Source: Lachnospiraceae bacterium (GTDB lineage: Bacteria > Bacillota > Clostridia > Lachnospirales > Lachnospiraceae). From it: 64,000 bases of DNA. The stretch covers positions 1-64,000 of the forward strand of contig JAIEAP010000020.1 of the NCBI GenBank assembly GCA_029071325.1, given 5' to 3'. The position numbers were made by a program, and so were the translations under genes. Under the pieces are notes generated by a model, which was given only the letters and a program-made list of their open reading frames with translations, was not told the origin of the DNA and made no database searches. Of the stretch, positions 25,016 to 34,631 are shown in pieces. Numbering within the stretch: the stretch's first letter is position 1; each line of letters opens with the position of its first letter.

Positions 25016-25474
25016 TCACTCCAGACTGAACGTCAGTCTGTCAAAGCATTCCCGTGCACTTTCTTCCGACACATTATTTGCCAGAATGATTCCAGTATCA
25101 GAATCCTCCACCAGTATCACATAATTGTATTCACTGTCATTATAGGACCAGAATACATATTGACTGCCGTCCTTTGTTCCGGAATCCAGGATCTGTGCAT
25201 GCTCATCCGTTCTTGCCGCTTCCTCATACTGCGCATAATACTCCGCATGAATAAACGTCCCCTGGCTTAATACTTCGCCGTCACGGGAGATTACAAAGGG
25301 AATGTCCGATGTAATGGCATAGTGGTCGGAGGTATCCAGCTTTATTTCCACGGAATCCCCTGTTTCTACTGAATATGTATACGCCTTGTGAGAGCTTGTG
25401 GTACAGCCCGTAAGGGCAAACACCAGGCAGAAACACATCAACAAATTACATATTTTCATTTTATTGCTCTTCAT
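25016..25474 (-). CDS. Small lipoprotein, unknown function
   Basis: A 152-residue protein with a lipoprotein signal (MKICNLLMCFCLVFALTGC, lipobox LTGC at about 20-23) and a 125-residue beta-rich extracytoplasmic domain (YSVETGDSVEIKLDTSDHY, YVFWSYNDSEYNYVILVEDS). Lipidated, it should be attached to the outer face of the membrane. It is convergent with the eCIS accessory genes and tail-to-tail at eight bases, so it probably belongs to a separate unit. Confidence 0.75.
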   Translation of the reverse strand: MKSNKMKICNLLMCFCLVFALTGCTTSSHKAYTYSVETGDSVEIKLDTSDHYAITSDIPFVISRDGEVLSQGTFIHAEYYAQYEEAARTDEHAQILDSGTKDGSQYVFWSYNDSEYNYVILVEDSDTGIILANNVSEESARECFDRLTFSLE

Positions 25475-25736
25475 TTTATTCTCTCCTTTTTATCAGACTA
25501 TTGCTGCCGGTTATTTCATTCGATTTCTCTTTACGAAAAAAAATCAGTTACAAGAACTGATCCTATTTCTTATGGTTACCAATTGCCTATTAGTGACGCC
25601 AACACATGACGCTTACCTAGATAACGGCACTGACATAGGACTTACTGTTGGCAACGATATCTTAGCATATGCCAATAAAACTGTCAATATTTCTAGAATT
25701 TAATTTAGGACATCCCAGCCTAAAATTCATAGAGAA

Positions 25737-25807
25737 AAGTCCATCCCTGCAAACCTCTCCCGGCAGCCTCTAAGACCGTCGATCCGAAAATTTGTAAGGA
25801 TGGACTT
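25737..25807 (-). terminator. Large stem-loop downstream of nifJ, probable terminator
   Basis: Arms AAGTCCATCC (25737-25746) and GGATGGACTT (25798-25807) form a perfect 10-bp stem with a 51-nt loop. On the minus strand it is followed by TTTTCTC. It lies 56 bases after the nifJ stop codon. A second stem of 8 bp (AAATATCA/TGATATTT) lies between it and the stop. The 388-bp gap 25475-25862 holds nothing else I can support. Confidence 0.45.
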
Positions 25808-25862
25808 CCTTTTTCAAATATCACGAACACTTAAAATCATGATATTTCCTGATGTCTCTTCT

Positions 25863-28800
25863 TTATTTATACAGCTCTACCAATCTTAACAGATGCTCGT
25901 AACGAGCCTTTGCTGCTTCCTCGGACTCCTTGAAGAGCTTCTCTGCTCTCTCCGGGAATGCCCTGGTCAGACGGCTGTAACGTGTCTCGTTGTTCAGGAA
26001 CTCCTGATAGGTTCCGTCGCCCGGCTTACTTGTCAGGGTAAACGGATTCTTGCCCTCTGCCTTTAATGCAGGATTGAAGGAGAAGAGATTCCAGTAGCCT
26101 GCTGCAACTGCTTTCTTCATCTCATCCTGGCAGTGGTTCATTCCGCCCTTCACACCGTGCAGCTCACAGGGAGCGTAACCGATGATCAGAGAAGGTCCGT
26201 TGTAAGCTTCCGCCTCAGCCAGTACCTTAACAGCCTGCGCCATGTTTGCGCCCAGTGCGATCTGTGCCACATACACATAACCGTAACTCATTGCGATCTC
26301 TGCCAAGCTCTTCTTGCCCACTTCCTTACCGGAAGCTGCGAACTGACATACCTCACCGATATTGGAAGCCTTGGAAGCCTGACCGCCGGTGTTGGAATAC
26401 ATCTCGGTATCAAATACCATAACATTGACATTCTCGCCGGAAGCAAGTACATGATCCAATCCGCCGAAGCCGATATCATATGCCCATCCGTCACCGCCGA
26501 AGATCCAGATGGATTTCTTTGCCAGATAATCTTTCTTATCAAGGGCTGCCTGTGCATCCTGACATCCTGCTGCCGCTGCTTTCTCCAGTTCAGCTACCAA
26601 TGCAGTCGTTGCATCGGCATTTGCCTTGGTGTCATTCTTGGTCTCCATGAATTTCGCGAAAGCATCCTTCAGCTCTGCGCCAGCCTTGTCGGAAGACGCA
26701 CACTTCTCTGCGCTGGCAATCGCCTGCTCACGAAGGACTCTCTGTCCGATTTCCATACCAAGACCGTGCTCAGCGTTATCCTCAAATAAGGAGTTCGCCC
26801 ATGCAGGACCCTTCTTGGAATCTTTATTCACCGTGTAGGGTGAAGTTGCTGCAGGTCCACCCCAGATGGAGGAGCATCCTGTTGCATTTGAAATATACAT
26901 CTGCTCACCGAACAACTGAGTGATGAGTCTTGCGTAAGACGTCTCCGCACAGCCTGCACAGGAACCAGAGAACTCCAGCAACGGCTGATTGAACTGTGAT
27001 CCCTTTACGGTATTGTCAGCAGGCATACCAGGCTTCTTGCCTACATTTGCAACTAGGTAATCGAATACCGGCTGCTGGTCTGCCTGAGACTCCTGGGGAA
27101 CCATCTCGATAGCGCCCACCGGACATACGGTGATACACTCGCCGCATCCCATACAATCAAGCGGGGATACGCTCATGGTATATTTGTACTCGCCAGCCTT
27201 GGGCTTGGTGTCTGCAAGCTTGGTCTGCTCAGGAGCAGCCTTTACCTCTGCCTCATCCAGCATGAACGGGCGGATGGTCGCATGTGAACATACAAACGCA
27301 CACTGGTTACACTGGATACACTTCTCTGCGCTCCAGGTAGGAACAGTTACTGCAGTGCCGCGCTTCTCATAAGCAGCAGCGCCATGCTCGAACTGTCCGT
27401 CCGGATTGCCTGCAAATGCAGATACCGGAAGGCTGTCTCCGTCCATTTTGGAGATTGGCTCCATCAGTTCCTTCACCATCTTCACGGTCTCAGGACGTCC
27501 GGTCAGCTCTGCGGGTGCGGGATCTGGTGCCGGATTCGACCAGGATGCAGGTACTTCTACCTTATGTACTGCATCTACTCCGGCATCAATTGCCTTGTAG
27601 TTCATCTCTACGATTGCATCGCCCTTCTTACCATAGGATTTCTTCGCTGCCTGCTTCATGAAATCTACAGCATCATCAATAGGCATTACATTTGCAAGCT
27701 TGAAGAATGCAGACTGGAGAATGGTGTTGGTGCGCTTGCCCATACCGATCTCAATTGCCTTGTCGATAGCGTTGATGGTATATAACTGAATGTTGTTATC
27801 TGCAATGTATTTCTTAGCATCTGCATTTAAGTGATGCTCCAGTTCCTCATCGCTCCACTGGCAGTTGATCATGAACACTCCGCCCGGTTTCACGTCCTGA
27901 ACCATCTTAAAGCCCTTGGTCACATAGGAAGGATTATGGCAAGCCACAAAATCTGCCTGATTGATATAGTATGGGCTCTTGATCGGCTTGTCACCAAATC
28001 TCAGATGAGAAATCGTGATACCACCTGTCTTCTTGGAATCGTACTGGAAGTATGCCTGGATAAATTTATCGGTATGGTCACCGATGATCTTGGTGGAGTT
28101 CTTGTTCGCACCTACGGTACCGTCTCCGCCGAGACCCCAGAACTTGCACTCTACGGTTCCCTCTGCAGAGGTGATAGGTGCAGGCTTAACCTCCGGCAGG
28201 CTCAGGTTGGTCACGTCATCTACGATACCAACGGTAAATCTGCTCTTAGGTGCATCCTTCTCCAGCTCTTTGAAGATAGCGAAAATGGAGGAGGGCGGTG
28301 TATCCTTGGAACCTAAGCCGTAACGTCCGCCGGTCAGAACGATATCATTGAGTCCTGCCTCGCGCAGAGTTGCTGCCACATCCAGATACAGAGGATCGCC
28401 CAGTGCACCCGGCTCCTTGGTTCTGTCTAATACAGCCAGCTTCTTCACAGTCTTCGGCAGTACCTTCAGCATGGATGCAGGAACCCACGGACGGTACAGG
28501 CGAACCTTCAGAAGACCTACCTTCTCGCCTGCTGCCATCAGGTAATCAATCACTTCCTCTGCTACGTCGCAGATAGAGCCCATTGCCACGATGACACGGT
28601 CTGCGTCTGCTGCTCCGTAATAGTTAAAGAGATCATAATTTGTGCCAAGCTTCTCATTGACCTTAGCCATGTATTTCTCTACGATAGCCGGCAGTTCATT
28701 GTAAACAGTGTTGCATGCCTCACGATGCTGGAAGAACACGTCTCCGTTCTCGTGGGAACCGCGCATAGCGGGATGCTCCGGATTCAGCGCATGGTCACGG

Positions 28801-29408
28801 AAAGCCTTTACAGCATCCATGTTGCACATTTCCTTTAAGTCTGCGTAATCCCACTTCTCAATCTTCTGGATCTCATGGGAAGTACGGAATCCGTCAAAGA
28901 AGTTAATGAACGGAACCTTGCCTTCGATGGTAGCAAGATGCGCCACCGGGCTTAAGTCCATAACTTCCTGGGGATTGGTCTCGCACAGCATTGCAAAGCC
29001 CGTCTGACGGCAGGCATATACGTCACTGTGGTCACCAAAAATATTTAAGGACTGGGTTGCAACAGTTCTTGCGGATACATCAAATACGCAGGGGAGCTGC
29101 TCACCAGCGATTTTATACATATTCGGGATCATCAGCAGAAGTCCCTGGGATGCCGTAAAAGTTGTAGTCAGCGCGCCTGCTGCAAGAGAACCGTGCACTG
29201 CACCTGCTGCGCCTGCCTCTGATTCCATCTCAACGACCTTGACCTGGTTGCCAAAAATGTTCTCCTGACCTGCAGCGGACCACTGGTCAACAGAATCTGC
29301 CATTGGGCTGGACGGGGTAATCGGGTAAATAGCTGCAACATCTGTAAACGCATAAGCTACATGAGCTGCCGCTGTATTACCGTCCATTGATTGTTTTGCT
29401 CTGGACAT
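25863..29408 (-). CDS. nifJ: Pyruvate:ferredoxin (flavodoxin) oxidoreductase
   Basis: A 1181-residue homodimeric PFOR of normal length. It oxidatively decarboxylates pyruvate to acetyl-CoA, reducing ferredoxin or flavodoxin. N-terminal pyrimidine-binding domain (YPITPSSPM near 28), two ferredoxin-type clusters CIQCNQCAFVC (about 693) and CMGCGECITVCP (about 749), a further cluster region SCAGCAETSYARL near 825, and the thiamine-diphosphate site GGDGWAYDIGFGGLDH (about 971), followed by SNTGGQASKAS. Monocistronic, with AGGAGG ribosome site and a strong promoter. Central to acetate, butyrate and hydrogen metabolism in anaerobic Clostridia. Confidence 0.98.
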   Translation of the reverse strand: MSRAKQSMDGNTAAAHVAYAFTDVAAIYPITPSSPMADSVDQWSAAGQENIFGNQVKVVEMESEAGAAGAVHGSLAAGALTTTFTASQGLLLMIPNMYKIAGEQLPCVFDVSARTVATQSLNIFGDHSDVYACRQTGFAMLCETNPQEVMDLSPVAHLATIEGKVPFINFFDGFRTSHEIQKIEKWDYADLKEMCNMDAVKAFRDHALNPEHPAMRGSHENGDVFFQHREACNTVYNELPAIVEKYMAKVNEKLGTNYDLFNYYGAADADRVIVAMGSICDVAEEVIDYLMAAGEKVGLLKVRLYRPWVPASMLKVLPKTVKKLAVLDRTKEPGALGDPLYLDVAATLREAGLNDIVLTGGRYGLGSKDTPPSSIFAIFKELEKDAPKSRFTVGIVDDVTNLSLPEVKPAPITSAEGTVECKFWGLGGDGTVGANKNSTKIIGDHTDKFIQAYFQYDSKKTGGITISHLRFGDKPIKSPYYINQADFVACHNPSYVTKGFKMVQDVKPGGVFMINCQWSDEELEHHLNADAKKYIADNNIQLYTINAIDKAIEIGMGKRTNTILQSAFFKLANVMPIDDAVDFMKQAAKKSYGKKGDAIVEMNYKAIDAGVDAVHKVEVPASWSNPAPDPAPAELTGRPETVKMVKELMEPISKMDGDSLPVSAFAGNPDGQFEHGAAAYEKRGTAVTVPTWSAEKCIQCNQCAFVCSHATIRPFMLDEAEVKAAPEQTKLADTKPKAGEYKYTMSVSPLDCMGCGECITVCPVGAIEMVPQESQADQQPVFDYLVANVGKKPGMPADNTVKGSQFNQPLLEFSGSCAGCAETSYARLITQLFGEQMYISNATGCSSIWGGPAATSPYTVNKDSKKGPAWANSLFEDNAEHGLGMEIGQRVLREQAIASAEKCASSDKAGAELKDAFAKFMETKNDTKANADATTALVAELEKAAAAGCQDAQAALDKKDYLAKKSIWIFGGDGWAYDIGFGGLDHVLASGENVNVMVFDTEMYSNTGGQASKASNIGEVCQFAASGKEVGKKSLAEIAMSYGYVYVAQIALGANMAQAVKVLAEAEAYNGPSLIIGYAPCELHGVKGGMNHCQDEMKKAVAAGYWNLFSFNPALKAEGKNPFTLTSKPGDGTYQEFLNNETRYSRLTRAFPERAEKLFKESEEAAKARYEHLLRLVELYK

Positions 29409-29460
29409 GATTTATTCCTCCTTAAAGATATAAAATAAGTGTCAATTCGACCTAAGTCAC

Positions 29461-29489
29461 ATTTTAGCATTTTATTTGTCGATTGTAAA
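29461..29489 (-). promoter_or_regulatory. nifJ promoter
   Basis: On the minus strand, TTTACA (29484-29489), a 17-bp spacer and TAAAAT (29461-29466) form a near-consensus housekeeping promoter. Its -10 box lies about 52 bases before the nifJ ATG. Confidence 0.75.
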
Positions 29490-29542
29490 GATTTGCGGCT
29501 GTACGAAACGAAATACAATCCTTGCCGTTACATAATTATGGG

Positions 29543-29571
29543 TTGCTTTTCCAACTGTTTTTTAGTATCAT
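29543..29571 (+). promoter_or_regulatory. Promoter of the ABC-F gene
   Basis: TTGCTT (29543-29548), a 17-bp spacer and TATCAT (29566-29571) on the plus strand, 56 bases before the ATG at 29628. It is divergent from the nifJ promoter. Confidence 0.55.
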
Positions 29572-29627
29572 ACGAATTGTGCATCATAATAAGAACCAAA
29601 ACTTGTACAGATTAGGAGATTTTTTAT

Positions 29628-31268
29628 ATGATTAGTGCAAATAATGTAACCTTGCGTATCGGCAAAAAAGCTCTGTTCGAGGACGTGAACATCAAGTTCA
29701 CGGAGGGCAACTGCTACGGTCTGATCGGGGCCAACGGCGCAGGCAAATCTACATTCTTGAAAATATTATCCGGTCAGTTGGATTCCACCAGCGGCAGTAT
29801 CGTCATCACTCCGGGACAGCGGCTGTCATTCCTGCAGCAGGATCACTTCAAATACGATGAATACACGGTCATGGATACCGTTATTATGGGAAACCAGCGT
29901 CTTTATGACATTATGAAGGAAAAGGATGCCATCTACGCCAAGGAAGATTTCTCCGATGAGGACGGCATCCGCGCCAGCGAACTGGAGGCGGAATTCGCAG
30001 AGATGGACGGCTGGAACGCAGAATCCGACGCCGCTACTCTCTTGAACGGTCTGGGGCTTCCCACCGAGGAGCACTATGCCGTTATGAAGGATCTTCCCGG
30101 CGCTCTGAAGGTGAAGGTGCTGCTGGCACAGGCGCTGTTTGGCAATCCCGACATTCTGCTCCTAGATGAGCCTACCAACCACCTGGATATGGATGCCATT
30201 GCGTGGCTGGAAGAGTTCCTGATCAATTTTGACAACACGGTTATCGTGGTATCCCACGACCGTTACTTCTTAAATAAGGTATGTACCCACACTGCTGACA
30301 TTGACTACGGCAAGATTCAGCTCTATGCCGGAAACTATGACTTCTGGTACGAATCCAGCCAGCTTCTGGTGAAGCAGATGAAGGAAGCCAACAAGAAAAA
30401 GGAAGAGAAGATCAAAGAATTACAGGAATTTATTTCCCGATTCTCCGCCAACGCTTCCAAATCCAAACAGGCAACTTCCAGGAAACGTGCGCTGGAGAAG
30501 ATTGAATTGGATGAGATCAAACCCTCCAGCCGCAAGTACCCCTACATCGACTTCCGCCCCCAGCGTGAGATCGGCAATGAGGTTCTGACCGTAGAGGGCA
30601 TTTCCAAAACCATTGACGGAGTAAAAGTTCTGGATAACATTTCCTTTATTCTGGGGCATGATGACAAGGTGGCATTCGTGGGCAGCAACGAGCTCGCCAA
30701 GACTACCCTCTTTAAGATCCTTGCCGGTGAAATGGAACCGGACGAGGGCAGCTATAAGTGGGGCGTCACCACCTCCCAGTCCTACTTCCCCAAGGATAAT
30801 ACCGCCATCTTCGATACCGACCTGGGGATCACCGACTGGCTGACCCAGTATTCAGAGATAAAAGACGCGACCTATGTCCGGGGATTCTTAGGCAGAATGC
30901 TCTTCGCTGGAGACGACGGCATGAAGAAGATGCGGGTACTGTCCGGAGGCGAGAAGGTCCGGGTACTTCTCTCCCGCATGATGATTGAAGCATCCAACGT
31001 ACTGATTCTGGACGAACCCACTGACCACCTGGACATGGAAGCCATCACCGCTTTAAACAACGGACTGATCAAGTTTCCGGGCGTAGTGCTGTTCGCTTCC
31101 CGTGATCATCAGTTTACACAGACTACCGCAAACCGCATTATGGAAATTATGCCGGGCGGCTCTCTGATTGACAAGATCACCACCTACGATGAGTATCTGG
31201 AAAGCGACGAGATGGCTCGCAAACGCCAAGTTTATGCCATGAGCGAAGACGACGAGAATGATAATTAA
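29628..31268 (+). CDS. ABC-F family ATPase (YbiT-like)
   Basis: A 546-residue soluble protein with two ABC domains and no membrane segments. The first domain has an intact Walker A (GANGAGKST, about 36-44) and Walker B LLLDEPTNHLDMD; its signature is degenerate (LPGALKVKVLLAQAL) as in YbiT-type proteins. A charged linker (about 245-280) follows. In the second domain the Walker A reads GSNELAKTT, lacking the usual glycine before the lysine, while signature LSGGEKVRV and Walker B ILDEPTDHLD are intact. ABC-F proteins bind ribosomes and act in translation quality or antibiotic protection. The second-site change appears to be a subfamily trait, not a mutation. Confidence 0.9.
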   Translation: MISANNVTLRIGKKALFEDVNIKFTEGNCYGLIGANGAGKSTFLKILSGQLDSTSGSIVITPGQRLSFLQQDHFKYDEYTVMDTVIMGNQRLYDIMKEKDAIYAKEDFSDEDGIRASELEAEFAEMDGWNAESDAATLLNGLGLPTEEHYAVMKDLPGALKVKVLLAQALFGNPDILLLDEPTNHLDMDAIAWLEEFLINFDNTVIVVSHDRYFLNKVCTHTADIDYGKIQLYAGNYDFWYESSQLLVKQMKEANKKKEEKIKELQEFISRFSANASKSKQATSRKRALEKIELDEIKPSSRKYPYIDFRPQREIGNEVLTVEGISKTIDGVKVLDNISFILGHDDKVAFVGSNELAKTTLFKILAGEMEPDEGSYKWGVTTSQSYFPKDNTAIFDTDLGITDWLTQYSEIKDATYVRGFLGRMLFAGDDGMKKMRVLSGGEKVRVLLSRMMIEASNVLILDEPTDHLDMEAITALNNGLIKFPGVVLFASRDHQFTQTTANRIMEIMPGGSLIDKITTYDEYLESDEMARKRQVYAMSEDDENDN

Positions 31269-31288
31269 ACCTTACATTCAGTAAAAAG

Positions 31289-31329
31289 AGGGTGTCCCAA
31301 AAGTCATGAAATGACTTGAGGGACACCCT
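31289..31329. terminator. Hairpin between convergent genes
   Basis: A perfect 10-bp stem, AGGGTGTCCC/GGGACACCCT, enclosing a second stem AAGTCAT/ATGACTT, 20 bases after the ABC-F stop codon. The T-run is weak (TTCTTAAATT). It likely ends the ABC-F message and perhaps the opposing one. Confidence 0.6.
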
Positions 31330-31390
31330 TCTTAAATTACTCGGTTATTTTAATTAAAAGCAATCCGCATATTACGGCATTACAGTCATG

Positions 31391-32584
31391 TTAGAAATAA
31401 TCCGCATAACGAGCGCTGCCCTGCACATTATATGCACCGGTAGCCGTATATCCGCTGGCAGCGTTTGCCTGTGTTGTCATATAGTAATCCACAAGAGATG
31501 CGCTGCTTGCGATTGAAGAACCATAGTCCTTGAACAGCTTCTGTACCTTAGACATATCGGATTTCTTAAATGTATCCTCATCAATCTGCATTTTGCCGTT
31601 CATATCTACACTGATACCAAACTGCTTCAGAGCAGCAGAATTCAGCGCCGTTTTTTCCTGAATATGCGATACATTTGACAATACACCAGAATTAGAACTT
31701 GATTTTGCTGCGCTGAGCATATCATTATAATTGCCCACAAAGCTCTTTGCCGCCGCAAAAATCTTATCTACATCATATGTGTACTTGCCACTCTTATCCC
31801 TTATCTTATCAAATAACTGATCTGATGCAAGCAGTTCTCCATCCTTCTTGAGTGCAGCCGCAGCCGAACCCGGCGTGTTGGTCTTATCGTCACTGCTGTC
31901 TGTAGTCTTGTTGGCTGATGTTGCGCCTGCTGCAGCTCCTGCGAACTGAAGACGTGACATAACCGTTGAGCCGTAGCTCATAATATCCTTACTGGAAAAC
32001 AGCTCCTGAACCTTTGAGACATCCGTTGCTTTCAGCTTGCCCTCGTTCAACTGAAGCGTTCCGTTGCTATTGATTGTAATGCCCATCTCCTTGAGTTTAT
32101 CGGCATTCTCAGCAGTACTGCGCATCATAGCTGCCACATTCGCCGTCTTGCCCGACAATGTAGATTTCTTTGCTGCACTGACAACATCGTTATATTGATT
32201 CACATAATCCTTCACTGCAGAGGCAACCTTATCCTTTGCACTCGCACCGTTCTCTGTATCTGTATACGTCTTCTCATTTCTCAGCGTTGAAACAGAATTC
32301 TTCAGATTAGCAATATCATTTGTCAGACTCTCGTTCGCCTTCTGCGTTTCCTCGGAAACCTTAGGATTCCTTCTCTCTTCCAGAATCTTATCAAGTACAT
32401 TACTTGAACGGCTTTCCCTCTGACCTGATACCGAACTGCCTGCCGATGAATATCCTCCGCCGTAATAAGACTTCATCAGTCTGGCATAACTCCCGTTCTT
32501 AAGGCTGGCATAATCTGCGAAAAAGCTCTGATTACCGCTGCCGAATGAAGAATTCTGGAACAAACTTGAATTAATACCACTCAT
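31391..32584 (-). CDS. Protein with two FliD-like segments
   Basis: A 397-residue protein starting at the ATG with AAGGAG upstream (a longer open frame reaching 32632 lacks a ribosome site). The N-terminus is Ser/Gly/Tyr-rich. Two related segments follow: YNDVVSAAKKSTLSG with MGITINSNGTLQLNEGKL (about 125-205) and YNDMLSAAKSSSNSG with FGISVDMNGKMQIDEDTF (about 285-365). These resemble the C-terminal part of the flagellar cap FliD, where a helix ending in LGI is followed by G-x-L and a later LF motif. There is no signal peptide. A flagellar export or capping role is possible, but no flagellar genes flank it. Confidence 0.6.
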   Translation of the reverse strand: MSGINSSLFQNSSFGSGNQSFFADYASLKNGSYARLMKSYYGGGYSSAGSSVSGQRESRSSNVLDKILEERRNPKVSEETQKANESLTNDIANLKNSVSTLRNEKTYTDTENGASAKDKVASAVKDYVNQYNDVVSAAKKSTLSGKTANVAAMMRSTAENADKLKEMGITINSNGTLQLNEGKLKATDVSKVQELFSSKDIMSYGSTVMSRLQFAGAAAGATSANKTTDSSDDKTNTPGSAAAALKKDGELLASDQLFDKIRDKSGKYTYDVDKIFAAAKSFVGNYNDMLSAAKSSSNSGVLSNVSHIQEKTALNSAALKQFGISVDMNGKMQIDEDTFKKSDMSKVQKLFKDYGSSIASSASLVDYYMTTQANAASGYTATGAYNVQGSARYADYF

Positions 32585-32713
32585 AATATCACTCCTTTGA
32601 ATACGATGGTGCTGACATCCGTGTCCGCACATTTCCTTTATGTCATATTTATTCTATCACAGCCGCCTGTAGAATGCAACCTTAATTTCCCATTTTATAA
32701 ACATTTGTAAATA

Positions 32714-32904
32714 AATATATGGTAACTGTTCAGAACCCCATGGGAATGGAAAATCAGACGGTTCAATTTATTGGAAACAGGCTGATTTTCCATTCCCATG
32801 AGGGTGATAACCTTGCCAGCCACAGACATAAGCCTCTTTAGAGGCGTGTGACAGCAATGCTGGCACGTCTGTGGCCTGGTGGTTCTGAACAGTTACAATA
32901 TATG
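32714..32904. mobile_element. MITE of IS66 type with exact 8-bp target duplication
   Basis: A 175-bp element (32722-32896) with perfect 16-bp terminal inverted repeats starting GTAA (GTAACTGTTCAGAACC), flanked on both sides by the same 8 bases AATATATG (32714-32721 and 32897-32904). GTAA ends and 8-bp duplications are characteristic of IS66-family elements. It has no coding capacity and contains nested inverted repeats: 18 bp (ATGGGAATGGAAAATCAG at 32740-32757 and its complement at 32782-32799) and smaller stems further in. The remaining intergenic DNA to 33174 is AT-rich with nothing I recognise. Confidence 0.85.
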
Positions 32905-33174
32905 ATATTGTTTTCCGCGTACATATTGTGCATTTTATACAATATCAAATCTATTGCCACATACTTTTTATTACTTTTCACATTTTCTTTATGTTTTGTT
33001 CATACTTTATACATAATCAAATGCTAATATATTACTTGTAACGAAATCTCATGTTTTAGACATATTTTTTCATAATAGCCCCGGTATCTAAGGATGTCGG
33101 GGCACTCCTCATGCCTGCGGGAGGCACGGGCTGCACTGCGAAACTTCAACCAGTGCGGGCACGGCTGCACTGCT

Positions 33175-33855
33175 CTATCCCCGGTTCTCTATCTGCCAGT
33201 CGATGGGTTCCACACCATTCCGTTCCAGAAATGCATTTGCCTGGCTGAAATGCCGGCACCCAAAAAAGCCCCGGTACGCAGACAGCGGACTTGGATGAGG
33301 CGCTTTCAATATGAGATGTGCCGGATTATGCAACATCGGTATTTTACTCTGTGCCGGTCTTCCCCACAGCATATATACAACCGGACGCTCCTGGGCATTG
33401 ACCGCCTGTATGATGGCATCTGTGAATTGTTCCCAGCCCCTCCCCTGATGAGAATTTGCCTGATGCGCCCGCACTGTCAGTACGGTATTTAAGAGCAGCA
33501 CGCCCTGTCTGGCCCATTTCTCCAGATATCCGTTATCCGGGATATAGCACCCCAGATCCTCATGCAGCTCCTGGTAAATATTTTTCAGGGATGGCGGTAT
33601 CTCCGGCTGATCCGGCAGCACCGAAAAGCTCAGCCCATGCGCCTGATGCTCATTGTGATAAGGGTCCTGCCCCAGAATCAGCACTTTCACCTCCGACAGC
33701 GGTGTAAGATGAAGCGCATTGAAAATATCATCTGCCGGAGGGTAGATGATATGTGTGCTGTACTCCTGTTTCACAAACTGGTACAATTCCTTATAATATG
33801 GTTTTCTAAATTCCGGCGTAATACGTTCCAGCCAGTCATTTGTAATCATTGCCAT
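33175..33855 (-). CDS. ung: Uracil-DNA glycosylase, family 1
   Basis: A 226-residue Ung of normal length. It removes uracil from DNA, starting base excision repair. The water-activating motif GQDPYHNEHQAHGLSFSV (about 62-79) and the leucine-loop motif HPSPLSAYRGFFGCRHFS (about 184-201) are intact. It begins 11 bases downstream of hisF and is probably co-transcribed with hisH and hisF, an unrelated neighbour pairing. Confidence 0.97.
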   Translation of the reverse strand: MAMITNDWLERITPEFRKPYYKELYQFVKQEYSTHIIYPPADDIFNALHLTPLSEVKVLILGQDPYHNEHQAHGLSFSVLPDQPEIPPSLKNIYQELHEDLGCYIPDNGYLEKWARQGVLLLNTVLTVRAHQANSHQGRGWEQFTDAIIQAVNAQERPVVYMLWGRPAQSKIPMLHNPAHLILKAPHPSPLSAYRGFFGCRHFSQANAFLERNGVEPIDWQIENRG

Positions 33856-33866
33856 GTGTAAAACTC

Positions 33867-34631
33867 CTATCTTCTCACGGAAACGCCGCGGTTTGCAAGA
33901 TAATCCTTCAGCTCCGCAATCTCCAGTTCTTTATAATGGAAAAGGGAAGCGGCAAGCGCAGCATCCGCACAGCCCTCCGTCAGCGCCTCGTAAAAGTGTT
34001 CTTTCGTACCCGCTCCGCCGGATGCAATAACCGGAATAGATACATTCTGCGCGATCTGCCTCGTCAATTCCAGATCATACCCCGCCTTGGTGCCATCGCA
34101 GTCCATGCTGGTCAGAAGAATCTCCCCCGCTCCCAGCTCGTCCGCCTTCATGGCCCATTCTACCGCATCTATCCCTACGTCGATCCTGCCTCCATTTTTA
34201 TAAATATTCCATCCACTGCCATCGGTACGTCTTCTGGCATCAATTGCCACTACCACACACTGGCTGCCGAACTTGTCTGCTGCCGAACTGATCAGCTCCG
34301 GTGTGTTGATGGCAGCGGAATTGATAGAAATCTTATCCGCCCCTTCTCTTAACAACGCCCGAAAATCCTCCACCGTGCGGATACCACCGCCTACGGTAAA
34401 GGGGATGAATACTTTCTCTGCTACGCGCCGCACCATGTCTACAACCGTGTTCCTGGCATCCGAGGATGCCGTAATATCCAAAAACACCAGTTCATCCGCT
34501 CCCGCCTTATCGTATGCAGCCGCAATCTCCACCGGATCCCCTGCATCCTTAAGGTTCACGAAATTCACACCCTTAACGACTCTTCCGTTGTTCACATCCA
34601 GACAGGGAATAATCCTCTTCGTAAACATCAA
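33867..34631 (-). CDS. hisF: Imidazole glycerol phosphate synthase, cyclase subunit
   Basis: A 254-residue (beta/alpha)8 barrel. It uses ammonia delivered by HisH to convert PRFAR to IGP and AICAR in histidine synthesis. Conserved [18 protein letters not shown] with the catalytic aspartate near residue 11, [11 protein letters not shown] (about 45-55), the phosphate loop FTVGGGIRT (about 77-85), and VVAIDARR with the second aspartate near 130. Its ATG overlaps the hisH stop by four bases. The other his genes are not in the window. Confidence 0.97.
   Translation of the reverse strand: MMFTKRIIPCLDVNNGRVVKGVNFVNLKDAGDPVEIAAAYDKAGADELVFLDITASSDARNTVVDMVRRVAEKVFIPFTVGGGIRTVEDFRALLREGADKISINSAAINTPELISSAADKFGSQCVVVAIDARRRTDGSGWNIYKNGGRIDVGIDAVEWAMKADELGAGEILLTSMDCDGTKAGYDLELTRQIAQNVSIPVIASGGAGTKEHFYEALTEGCADAALAASLFHYKELEIAELKDYLANRGVSVRR

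Noticed and set aside
25398..25703. 101-codon plus-strand open frame in the gap before nifJ
   Set aside because: It begins inside the lipoprotein gene on the other strand, has no ribosome site, and its composition is unlike neighbouring genes.
33094..33492. 132-codon plus-strand open frame antisense to ung
   Set aside because: It is a shadow of the clearly real ung gene.
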